From Bacteroidota bacterium (GTDB taxonomy: Bacteria; Bacteroidota; Bacteroidia; Cytophagales; Cyclobacteriaceae), in the NCBI GenBank assembly GCA_024280115.1, contig JAJRQT010000013.1, forward strand, positions 35,174 through 99,173: a stretch of 64,000 nt of DNA, given 5' to 3'. A model generated the notes under the pieces. It had not been told where the DNA came from and did not search any database. It saw only the letters and a list, made by a program, of their open reading frames with translations. Each line of letters opens with the position of its first letter. The stretch's first letter is position 1. Of the stretch, positions 45,005 to 53,206 are shown piece after piece. A program made the position numbers and the translations under genes.

Positions 45005-46054
45005 TTACTTATAAGCAATAACAGCAGAAGTCGGACCAGCCAATGGCATCATTTCAACTTTTGAAAAACCAATTTCTTTTGCCCATCCTTCAAAGTCACT
45101 TGCGGTAAAATCAAATCCTTCCAGCGTTTCAACCAGCATATTCAAAGACATCAGAAGTCCAAATGTATTTTCTCTCCTTTCGTTGTCTATTACATTTTCT
45201 ACCACTATCAGTGCACCTCCTGAAGGAAGAGCATTATATGCTTTTTTCAAGAGCATCTTTTTGTCGTGCAAACCCCAGTCATGGAGGATATTGCCCATGG
45301 TAATTATATCTGCTTTTGGAAATTCCCGTTCTTCGAAAAAATCCAACGACAGCGCAGAAATACTATCCTGCAATTGGAATCTTTCAATATTTTCTTCAGC
45401 GATTGACTGAACAACAGGTAAATCTGCTGAAATACATTTCATGTGTGGATTTTTTTGCGCAACCTGTATAGACAACGCTGCAGAAGCTCCACCTATATCA
45501 CACAATGTCTCATGATTTGAAAAGTCAAATTTATCTGCCAATGCCATAAATGAACCCATTTGAGCTCCCTGCATCGCCATCATAAATTCTTTTAATTTCT
45601 GTGAATCTTTATACAATTCATCAAATAATGAAGCCCCGTTATGCTTGATCTCGTTTTGAGGCTCGCCTGTTTTCAAGGCTTCTTCCAGGTTTCCCCAAAA
45701 TTCATAAAGCCTGTTGTTTGCCATCTCCAGTATGCCACCAATATAAGATGGCTTAGCTTTATCAAGGAAAAGGTCTGTTTCCTCCGTATTGCTGTAAAAG
45801 GCCTCATCCTTTAATCCTTCCCTGTTGAGAAAACCGAGAGAGACCAATGTGTCGAGGAAATCATATAATGCCCTTGATTGAAGGCCTAACTTTTTCTTTA
45901 TTTCTTCACCACTGAGTGGACAAAGAGTAAGGTGGGTAAAAAGTTCCAGGTTAACTGCGGTCAATAAAGTTTTTGACGCCCAAAATCCTACGCCCACTTG
46001 CATGATTTGCGATGGTGTAACTTCTTTTTCAATAGTGTTGGATGGTTTTTCCAT
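45005..46054 (-). CDS. O-methyltransferase (plant-type/acetylserotonin-type, SAM-dependent)
   Basis: The 349-residue protein has an N-terminal winged-helix dimerisation domain (~15-100, MQVGVGFWASKTLLTAVNLELF) and a Rossmann methyltransferase domain: motif I LCDIGGASAALSIQVA (~185-200), CISADLPVV, and the catalytic-type GNILHDWGLHDKKMLLK (His-Asp). Relatives methylate hydroxyls of small aromatic or polyketide compounds or carotenoids. The substrate here is unknown. The gene lies beside a Crp/Fnr regulator on the same strand, 141 bases downstream of it, an arrangement that suggests control by that regulator. Confidence 0.85.
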   Translation of the reverse strand: MEKPSNTIEKEVTPSQIMQVGVGFWASKTLLTAVNLELFTHLTLCPLSGEEIKKKLGLQSRALYDFLDTLVSLGFLNREGLKDEAFYSNTEETDLFLDKAKPSYIGGILEMANNRLYEFWGNLEEALKTGEPQNEIKHNGASLFDELYKDSQKLKEFMMAMQGAQMGSFMALADKFDFSNHETLCDIGGASAALSIQVAQKNPHMKCISADLPVVQSIAEENIERFQLQDSISALSLDFFEEREFPKADIITMGNILHDWGLHDKKMLLKKAYNALPSGGALIVVENVIDNERRENTFGLLMSLNMLVETLEGFDFTASDFEGWAKEIGFSKVEMMPLAGPTSAVIAYK

Positions 46055-46195
46055 GGTTATTATTTTGTTATAATTTTAATAAGAACTCAAAGAAATGGAA
46101 TCCCGATGCAAATTCCCTTGACCAAGGATAAGAAGAAAAATAAAAAATTGATCTATGTTAAGATTAGCCAAAAAAATTGTTCCGACAGGATCTGA

Positions 46196-46798
46196 TTAAT
46201 GAATGGCTTTATGAGATTTTTTAGTTTGGGCCATGGTTTTCCTTAATCTGCTTAACGATTCCGGTTTGATTCCTAAATAAGAGGCTATGTGATAAAGCGG
46301 TATGCGGTTTAAAGCATCGGGATACTTTTTGAGTAGGGTTTCATAGCGCACCTCGGCATGTTCGTTTATATTTGCCAGCCTTTTAACGGTTGCGGCGTAA
46401 GCCCGATCTCGTTTTTTCTGTGTAAACCTTCTGAATCTCACGCAATTTTCGATCAAATATTTAAAATCTGATTTTCTAATATTCAACACTCTTGCATCCT
46501 CCAGAACTTCTATGCTTTGCAATGCCGGCTCGTCATTCATTATGCTATTCAAATCTCCTATCCACCAATCTTCCACCGCAAAATGCGTATTCCTTTCCTC
46601 TCCTTCTTTATTGGTATTAAAATACCTGAAACAACCTTTTATTACAAAACCAATGTCTTTAACAAAATCACCTTCTTTCCATATGTTCGTTTTTTTACGA
46701 TACTCTTTGTAGGTGGTAGTTTTAATGATCATGTTGAAATCTTCGTCGGTGATTTCGGGATAGGTATTTCTTATGTGGGTTAACAGGACCTTATACAT
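46196..46798 (-). CDS. Crp/Fnr-family transcriptional regulator
   Basis: The start at 46798 (MYKVLLTHIRNTYP) is preferred over an upstream TTG. The ~200-residue protein has a cyclic-nucleotide-binding fold (~25-120: YRKKTNIWKEGDFVKDIGFVIKGCFRYF) without the full PRAAT cassette for cAMP, and a C-terminal helix-turn-helix (LYHIASYLGIKPESLSRLRKTM). Bacteroidota members of this type usually respond to unknown signals and regulate adjacent genes. It is followed by the O-methyltransferase gene. Confidence 0.83.
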   Translation of the reverse strand: MYKVLLTHIRNTYPEITDEDFNMIIKTTTYKEYRKKTNIWKEGDFVKDIGFVIKGCFRYFNTNKEGEERNTHFAVEDWWIGDLNSIMNDEPALQSIEVLEDARVLNIRKSDFKYLIENCVRFRRFTQKKRDRAYAATVKRLANINEHAEVRYETLLKKYPDALNRIPLYHIASYLGIKPESLSRLRKTMAQTKKSHKAIH

Positions 46799-47018
46799 CG
46801 GGTTAAATATAACATTTAATAGAAATTCCAACCAAATAATGACCTAAATATATCATGATTTATCCTTATGCCACAAAAGAGCAACGGTACACTCATAGTT
46901 ATTTGTGTTATATTTTCCAGTTATAATACTGCGTGAATGGTATCTAACAAATCCACTTCGATGCATGTTGTAATACTGGAAAAGAGTTTAATTGCAACAC
47001 TGAAAATAATCGACTTTC

Positions 47019-47603
47019 ATGAGAACTACCAGCGCTGATCATGCTTTTCAGCTATTTGACACCTACAACAGCAAAGATCCAAATATTACTGTAATCGATG
47101 GTCAGGAGATTCAGGATGCATTGTTATATGCACAACGAATGACAGAAAAGCTCAACGATTATGAAGCCAAAGCTTCTGAGCAATTGAAACTGGCAGCACG
47201 CTGTCAGCACATTGGCAGATGGGAAATGCCACGGAAAAATTATTCTATGGACAGGAAGGGATATTTACAATGGCGCAGTCAATTGAGAATATATCATGCT
47301 AAAATTGCCGGGGAAATAATGAAAAAGGTTGGGTATGACGAAACCACTATTTCAAAAGTCAAAGACCTCTTAACTAAAAAGCGGTTAAAACAAAACCCTG
47401 AAACTCAGATATTGGAAGACGTGATTTGCCTGGTATTTCTAGAATATTATTTTGATGATTTTTCTACAGAACACGATGAGGAGAAGCTGGTGAATATTCT
47501 TAAAAAAACCATCGCGAAAATGTCGCAAAGAGGTGCCGAAACTGCCATGAAATTACCTTTGTCTGAGAAGACTAAATCACTTATCACAAAAGCGTGTTCA
47601 TAG
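47019..47603 (+). CDS. DUF4202 family protein
   Basis: The 194-residue protein matches DUF4202: NSKDPNITVIDGQEIQDALLYAQRMTEKL, AARCQHIGRWEMPRKNYSMDRKGYLQWR, EDVICLVFLEYYFDDFSTEHDEEKLVNILKKT. The conserved His and Asp/Glu residues (RCQHIGRW, LEDVICLVFLE) resemble an HD-like metal site, but the function is unknown. Two partial copies of its 3' end lie downstream at 48890-49063 and 50835-50891, each after an unrelated gene or genes. Confidence 0.85.
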   Translation: MRTTSADHAFQLFDTYNSKDPNITVIDGQEIQDALLYAQRMTEKLNDYEAKASEQLKLAARCQHIGRWEMPRKNYSMDRKGYLQWRSQLRIYHAKIAGEIMKKVGYDETTISKVKDLLTKKRLKQNPETQILEDVICLVFLEYYFDDFSTEHDEEKLVNILKKTIAKMSQRGAETAMKLPLSEKTKSLITKACS

Positions 47604-47809
47604 GTTCCCCACGATAATTCCAGTTGCTATCCTTTTTGATATATTTTTTCTTTTTCCAGAGATGTGTTAATTGATATTTAACGAATACCTAGATGAATTA
47701 GGCAGTCTGATAGGGCATAGCCATTTGAAGACGCAGATGAAATTTAAAAAATACTATACTGATGATATGGCACAGCTATGAGGAAGATTTGATGAATTCC
47801 GTAAATCTA

Positions 47810-48400
47810 TTAGGCTTTACTTATTGAATCAGACAAAGTTAAATTCAACCTCTTTACTAAAAGGTCTATATCAGAAACTATGGCTATCCTTCCGGTTTTT
47901 AAATTATTGTAACTATGTTTTAGAAGTATATCAAAATTTTTGTTGTTTGAATTTGATAAAACTGATAGGAGAAAATTAACTTGGACATTATAAAGTTTTA
48001 TTTTTCGTGAAATATGTATAAAATTTTCTATATCTATTGGTGAAAACAAACTATTTTTAGCGCATTCATGTATTATTATAGGTTCAATAAATGTAACCAA
48101 AAATGACATTCCATTAACTGTCATTCCTTCACGCGATTTTAAGACCCTCTTGATATCTGATAGTTCAGCTTGGAGATTTTTTCTTAATTCTTTTAAAATT
48201 TGTTCACTTTCTTTTTTGCGTTGATGATTATAAATAATAATACTAATCATGGCACCAATCACTAATGATAAGATTGTCGTTATATAATTCGTAGACACGT
48301 CCCATTTTTTAATATTGACGTTGAATCCTATATAAATGAAATATCCAATGCTTAATAATATTGAAATTCCAATAGCTATATAGGGGTATTTATTTTTCAT
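47810..48400 (-). CDS. Membrane protein with two N-terminal helices and a coiled region
   Basis: The 196-residue protein has transmembrane helices at ~5-25 and ~40-60, then a charged coiled-coil (YNHQRKKESEQILKELRKNLQAELSDIKRVL) and a helical C-terminal domain with no motif I recognise. Its codon use is more AT-rich than the DUF4202 gene before it. It lies in the segment between the intact DUF4202 gene and the first fragment of it, on the opposite strand, and is probably an inserted accessory gene. Confidence 0.65.
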   Translation of the reverse strand: MKNKYPYIAIGISILLSIGYFIYIGFNVNIKKWDVSTNYITTILSLVIGAMISIIIYNHQRKKESEQILKELRKNLQAELSDIKRVLKSREGMTVNGMSFLVTFIEPIIIHECAKNSLFSPIDIENFIHISRKIKLYNVQVNFLLSVLSNSNNKNFDILLKHSYNNLKTGRIAIVSDIDLLVKRLNLTLSDSISKA

Positions 48401-48491
48401 TGTTTTAGATATTTACTATATATCATCTTTATATACTTGGTCGAAGCATTATAGGAAAAAGGTTAAAGTTTTGATTTACCGGACTCTTTCA

Positions 48492-48770
48492 TCATGGCGA
48501 TAATTCGAGGAAAGTTATTATCACATTCTCGCTTCTAATTTTTATCGAACTCGATAAAATCTCTACGTTAAATCGGTTGACTTTGCCTGGGATTAGGAAT
48601 AAATCTATTAACCACCATATACCTATACTGCCTGCAGCAATCCGGAAAAGTACCTGCAATCGCCACTTGCGCAGATAAGTATAGTGAGCACCCAATAAAA
48701 ACCAGAAAAGATACACAACTCCTATATATTTGATTTTCGTTGTAGATAGTGTTTGTTCATTGTAATAATG
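48492..48770 (-). pseudogene. TM2-domain protein, degraded or with unclear start
   Basis: The minus strand encodes YIGVVYLFWFLLGAHYTYLRKW ... GSIGIWWLIDLFLIPGKVNRFN, the two-helix TM2 domain with its GxGIWWLIDLFLIPG signature. The usual GGxGAHRFYLG loop is eroded (LLGAHYTYLRK). No standard ATG with a ribosome site opens the frame: an AGGAG is only two bases from a GTG at 48716, and an ATG upstream is out of frame. I therefore regard it as a remnant. Confidence 0.55.
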
Positions 48771-48889
48771 AATTAATTTTTATGACTGATAAAAAGTGGC
48801 CATTAATCTAATGTAATAAAAATCAAACAACATTTAAATGCCGTAGAACAAATTTTTTTATTGTCTTTTTAAGACTGGCAATAATTTAT

Positions 48890-49063
48890 CCTATTTTCTT
48901 GAAATACTATTTCGATGACTTTTCTATAGAACACGATGAGGAGAAGCTGGTGAATATTCTTAAAAAAACCATCGCGAAAATGTCGCAAAGAGGTGTTGAT
49001 ACCGCTATGAAATTACCATTGTCTGAAAAGACTAAATCACTTATGGCTAAAGCGAATTCATAA
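48890..49063 (+). pseudogene. 3'-terminal fragment of a DUF4202 gene (first copy)
   Basis: The DNA closely follows 47434-47603, with a long identical stretch (GAACACGATGAGGAGAAGCT and onward to CAAAGAGGTG), and encodes YYFDDFSIEHDEEKL to LPLSEKTKSLMAKANS and stop. One extra base near 48903 breaks the frame at its left end, and no start is present. It is a partial duplication of the gene's last ~55 codons. Confidence 0.8.
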
Positions 49064-49173
49064 GTTTCCTCTTCAAAGCAACTAATAAAAACCAATGTTA
49101 TCAGTACACAGTTAAATATAGTTGCATCTCACACAAAGTTTCACCATACTGCAAAATGGAGTATTGTATAGCA

Positions 49174-49797
49174 TCACTCACAAAGGTCTCCTGCTGTGCT
49201 AGTAAATGGTACCAGGCGACATTCTTCATACTGAATATAGACATCCATCTTGATTAAGATCGCACCACACACAAGAGACTCAGCAGGATGATGCTCACCT
49301 TCTACAATGATATTTATGAATTTACTTTCGTCCTGTATCATTCCACCAAGCAAATCATTGAGAAGTTTAACACCTCCCGGTAGTTTAGTCAAATTAAGGT
49401 TGAATGGCTCCCTTGGATCAACGGTTTTTTCCAATTTTTTTAAATCTATACCAGATAAAAACGCTAAACCAGTAAGGCCCCCAATTGGTTCTGAAATGAA
49501 CAATTTTAAGTCTAAAGATTGTGCTTCAATAACATCACAAGCCTGATAATATACATTAAAGTCCTTTATCCAAAAATTTTTTATTTCGGCTTCATTTGAA
49601 ATATCAAATACAGATAAAATATCCGCACGATTCCAAAGAACCGCATAATCTATTTTATAGGTATCAAATGTTTTGATTTTCGTGACTTCACCATTTATAG
49701 TAAACTCCACTTTTCTCAGATCCAGACCTAATTCCTCACAGGTATTCAAGGACATTAAACAAATAGCGGAAATCAGAGACAAATATATCTTTTTCAT
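49174..49797 (-). CDS. Putative lipoprotein of unknown function
   Basis: The 207-residue protein begins with a lipoprotein-like signal (ISAICLMSLNTC). The rest is beta-rich with several cysteines (YYQACDV, SLVCGAI, YEECRLV, AGDLCE) that may form disulfides. No family is recognised. It lies six bases after the outer-membrane-like protein gene on the same strand, so the pair is probably an operon inserted between two DUF4202 fragments. Confidence 0.65.
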   Translation of the reverse strand: MKKIYLSLISAICLMSLNTCEELGLDLRKVEFTINGEVTKIKTFDTYKIDYAVLWNRADILSVFDISNEAEIKNFWIKDFNVYYQACDVIEAQSLDLKLFISEPIGGLTGLAFLSGIDLKKLEKTVDPREPFNLNLTKLPGGVKLLNDLLGGMIQDESKFINIIVEGEHHPAESLVCGAILIKMDVYIQYEECRLVPFTSTAGDLCE

Positions 49798-49802
49798 AAT
49801 TC

Positions 49803-50669
49803 TTAAAATTTTAATCCCAAGCCTGCATTCAGACTAATATATGAGTTAACTATACATTCTAAATTCAAATTGATAAATGCTAATTCCAACGCACCTCCTA
49901 TACCAAACAATAGAAAGTTGTCGGCCTTTGACGTTGTCACTACTTGCTTTGACTCATTCATTAACTCCGCCTGACCATTTTGATAACCTAGAAAGCCATA
50001 AGCACGAAAAATATTAAACGATTTAGCGATAGAAGACCGTACCATGATAAAGTCAGAAGACATCCAATCTCCCATTTTAAATTTGTGGTATGAGCCTTCA
50101 ATGTTTAGAGCAAAATTCTCAAAACCAAAATATGGACTTAAATTGTGCTGAACGCCAACTCCAAATAAACTTAAATCATTTAGTTCCTTATCCAATGAAG
50201 TGGCCATAAAACGGAATGTTACATTTGTATTAGCAAATCCTCCAATCGATATTTGGGGTATGCCGAGAAGTAATTTATCCATCTCAAATCCACCCGGAAA
50301 GACATATACTTCGCCATTGCTGCTTTGCAATACTTCTGCCGAATTTGGACCAAAGACAGTAGCTACTTCTCTTTTTGTCTCTGGCTCATAAGGAAGTTCC
50401 GTTACTCCTTCAAAATACCAATCTTTTTCCTTTATAAAGGAAATGTTTGCATTTACACCTATATAAAAATGAAACTTGTTTGAAAAGTCTGATGATGGGA
50501 ACAAACCACTATGAAGCGAATTGTTCAACCCGTTAACCAATGGTTTAAAATATTCTGGCCCGTTTGTGTCATTGAAATACGCTTCCCCAAAGTCCAAAAT
50601 AGAGTTATCTTGTGCTTTTGATACAGAATTTAAAAGCGCAAAAAGTAAAAGTAAACTCAGTAGTTTCAT
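49803..50669 (-). CDS. Outer-membrane beta-barrel protein (DUF6588-like)
   Basis: The 288-residue protein has a signal peptide (LLNSVSKAQD). Alternating beta strands and a terminal aromatic (NAGLGLKF) indicate a small outer-membrane barrel; the opening (NSILDFGEAYFNDTNGPEYFKPLVNGLNNSLHSG) resembles DUF6588 proteins of Bacteroidota, recalled without a search. It is the first gene of a two-gene operon with the lipoprotein at 49174. Function unknown. Confidence 0.7.
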   Translation of the reverse strand: MKLLSLLLLFALLNSVSKAQDNSILDFGEAYFNDTNGPEYFKPLVNGLNNSLHSGLFPSSDFSNKFHFYIGVNANISFIKEKDWYFEGVTELPYEPETKREVATVFGPNSAEVLQSSNGEVYVFPGGFEMDKLLLGIPQISIGGFANTNVTFRFMATSLDKELNDLSLFGVGVQHNLSPYFGFENFALNIEGSYHKFKMGDWMSSDFIMVRSSIAKSFNIFRAYGFLGYQNGQAELMNESKQVVTTSKADNFLLFGIGGALELAFINLNLECIVNSYISLNAGLGLKF

Positions 50670-51022
50670 AATCGTAAATTTTAAAATAATTTACGAAAAT
50701 TAATTAAAGTCCCATAGTTAAGAAAAAAAAAGGTTATTATCTTGCTTATTAATACTTGTTCTAAATAAGATAGAGGTTTACATTATATATTCATTTCATT
50801 CGCCTTTCATTAAAATTTCTTTATAGATCAAATGATGATAATTCCATTCTCTGATAATGCAAAGTCATTTATTGCAAAAGCGCATTCATAAGTTTTTCTT
50901 CATAATTCTTTTTGCTATACTTATGTAAAATAATAGACAATAATACAAACCCACTGCACACAAGCACGTTTGCAATTCAGAGAAGAAATTGATAATCTTA
51001 TTCAAAGTTCCAAAAACAATCC
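50670..51022. other. 353-bp intergenic region with a DUF4202 fragment
   Basis: It separates the divergent genes at 50669 (minus) and 51023 (plus) and contains the DUF4202 end fragment at 50835-50891. An imperfect hairpin-like stretch GCACGTTTGCAATTC occurs near 50963. No other gene is visible. Confidence 0.55.
50835..50891 (+). pseudogene. 3'-terminal fragment of a DUF4202 gene (second copy)
   Basis: The 19 codons MIIPFSDNAKSFIAKAHS and stop parallel MKLPLSEKTKSLITKACS at the end of the intact gene. Similarity continues a little past the stop (CATAAGTTTxTCTTC shared with the first fragment). Too short and diverged to be functional. Confidence 0.6.
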
Positions 51023-52336
51023 ATGGATCAACAAATCGGGAATATTTCCAAACCAAAATATAAACGCATCATCATTATTGGAGGAGGATTTGCCGGACTA
51101 AAACTTACCCGAAAGCTTTCCAACACCAAATACCAGGTTGTGCTGATTGATAAAAATAATTTTCACCAGTTCCAGCCATTATTTTACCAGGTGGCTACTG
51201 CAAGCTTAGAGCCCAGCGCCATCTCTTTTCCTTTTCGAAGAGTATTCCAGAATAAGAAAAATGTGCATTTCCGAATCGCAAGATTGCAGGGGGTAGATAC
51301 TGATCTTAAGCTCATCAAGACTGATATTGGTGAATTGAACTATGATTATTTAATGATTTGCACCGGGGCTAATACCAATTATTTTGGGTTGGAAAATATC
51401 GAGGAAAATGCCCTACCAATGAAATCTACCGGTGAAGCGCTCACCATCCGAAACACGATTCTCGAAAACTACGAAAAAGCGCTAAATACAGATGATAAAC
51501 AGGAGCAGGAGGCCCTTTTAAATATTGTAATCGTTGGAGGTGGACCTACAGGCGTTGAATTGGCCGGAGCCATCGCTGAAATGAAAAAGTATGTGTTGCC
51601 TAAGGACTACCCGGAACTGGATTTTAATTTAATGAAAATCTACCTCTTTGAAGCTTCGCCAAGAGTTCTTTCTACGATGTCGGAATTCTCTTCCCGGAAA
51701 TCTCATCATTACCTGGAAAATCTCATGGTAACGGTACGAACTAATACTGCTGTAAAAGACTTTGATGGCAGTACGGTTTTTTTAGAAAATGAAACCATCC
51801 CATCAAAGACCTTGCTTTGGGCTGCGGGAATTTCCTCAAAACGAATACCAGGCTTACCTGAAAATATATTTGCTCGCAATAATCGAATCAAAGTGGATGG
51901 CTACAATCGCACAGATGGCTTAGATGGTGTTTTTGCTTTGGGTGATGTGGCATATATGGAAGAAGAAGCTTATCCAAAAGGACATCCGCAGGTGGCTCAG
52001 GTAGCATTGCAACAAGCATCAAATTTTGTGAAAAACCTAAGCCGGTTTGAAAAAAATAATACTCCCGACAAATTCAAATATAAAGATCTTGGTTCACTGG
52101 CTACGGTAGGCAGAAATCTGGCAGTAGCTGATTTCCCGTTCATTAAACTAGGAGGTTTAGTAGCATGGATGTTATGGCTATTTATTCATTTAATGTCAAT
52201 ACTCGGCGTAAAAAATCGTTTGAATATTTTTATCAACTGGGCATGGAATTATTTGACTTATGATCAGACACTGAGACTATTACTCAAACCGAAGGTCAAA
52301 GACAAGAATAAAGAAATTAACACAAAGGCCGTATGA
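51023..52336 (+). CDS. ndh: Type II NADH:quinone oxidoreductase (NDH-2)
   Basis: The 437-residue protein has two Rossmann motifs: FAD-binding IIIIGGGFAGLKL (~16-28) and NADH-binding IVIVGGGPTGVELAG (~167-181). Further family signatures are NHFQFQPLFYQVATA-like (NFHQFQPLFYQVATASL), VFALGDVA and the quinone-site region QVALQQASNFVKNL. The C-terminus (GGLVAWMLWLFIHLMSILGVKNRLNIF) anchors it to the inner membrane. It oxidises NADH without proton pumping. It is convergent with the CobW-like gene, one base apart. Confidence 0.9.
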   Translation: MDQQIGNISKPKYKRIIIIGGGFAGLKLTRKLSNTKYQVVLIDKNNFHQFQPLFYQVATASLEPSAISFPFRRVFQNKKNVHFRIARLQGVDTDLKLIKTDIGELNYDYLMICTGANTNYFGLENIEENALPMKSTGEALTIRNTILENYEKALNTDDKQEQEALLNIVIVGGGPTGVELAGAIAEMKKYVLPKDYPELDFNLMKIYLFEASPRVLSTMSEFSSRKSHHYLENLMVTVRTNTAVKDFDGSTVFLENETIPSKTLLWAAGISSKRIPGLPENIFARNNRIKVDGYNRTDGLDGVFALGDVAYMEEEAYPKGHPQVAQVALQQASNFVKNLSRFEKNNTPDKFKYKDLGSLATVGRNLAVADFPFIKLGGLVAWMLWLFIHLMSILGVKNRLNIFINWAWNYLTYDQTLRLLLKPKVKDKNKEINTKAV

Positions 52337-53203
52337 TTATTCCACGGAAAAAATCATAGAAATCCCATGGTCAAAAGATTTTGCGCAGGGCAATAAAGAG
52401 AAATCAGATTTTGTGTAATTCACCAGGAATGGCATTTTGTTCACATTGACAATTCCCTTTGCTCTCTCCAGATTAGGACCTTGACCAACGAAATAATTTT
52501 GTAATTCGGTTTTATCTTTAAAATTCAGCCCTTTCTTAATCTGAACTGATTTATATTTGTGAGAACCCAGCAGGTCAGCTTCATCAATTGTATTTTCAAC
52601 TTCTATTTTATCAATGGTTTTGAGCAATATTTCATCTGCATTTTCATCCTTTGAAAAATTGTAATATGTCGCTTGAGGATTGATGCGAACCAATGCATTT
52701 TTTACCTCCTCCAATTCAACATCCAAAATATCTTCTATCCGGTTTAAAACAATTTTTTCACTCATCGCTATCTGCTATATGATGAACGGAGGCCATTTTT
52801 TATTACTTATCTTCATGAACAGGTTGACGTCAATCATTTGAATTAACGGCTCAAGTTTAAGATTTTTGGAAATAGAAGGATCATCGAATAGCTCAGTGAT
52901 TATGTCTGGGATTAAAATGCCTGAAGGCTCAATTAAGATTCTATCCAGATCATTGCGCTTACCACATTTTATCAGCAACTCTCTGAATCGTATTCTCAGA
53001 TCACAACAAAGACAACCGTAAGTAATAGCCTTGATCTCAAGATCATTTTCATCCAATGATATTGCATCATAATTGATTTTCCCAAAGTCATTTACGATCA
53101 GCAGTAGCTTTTCAGATTTTCCTGTAGGTGAGTTCAGGTAAGACTGGATAAAGGTCGTTTTGCCCGACTCAAGATATCCCATTATAAAATTCACCTTATT
53201 CAC
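52337..53203 (-). pseudogene. CobW/COG0523-type GTPase interrupted by an in-frame TAG
   Basis: The N-terminal part (53203-52775) has the P-loop GYLESGKTTF, VNDFG, the metal-binding CxCC motif (YGCLCCDLR, Cys64/66/67) and IEPSG. It ends at TAG (52775-52777). The same frame continues without further stop as QIAMSEKIVLNRIED, the expected QIxxxDxIVLNKxD segment, through the C-terminal CobW domain to 52337. So a single nonsense codon separates the parts. The G4 motif is NRIE, unlike the usual NKxD. In the corrinoid operon it might deliver metal or assist cobalamin loading. A restart at 52765 could give a second polypeptide. Confidence 0.8.
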
Positions 53204-53206
53204 ACC

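Noticed and set aside
48907..49095. Minus-strand open frame over the DUF4202 fragment
   Set aside because: It is antisense to a clear 3'-end duplicate of the DUF4202 gene and has no support of its own.
52337..53203. Pyrrolysine or other recoding at the in-frame TAG
   Set aside because: TAG also ends several ordinary genes here (for example 10189, 12942 and 26609), and CobW proteins have no known pyrrolysine. A nonsense mutation or sequence error is simpler.
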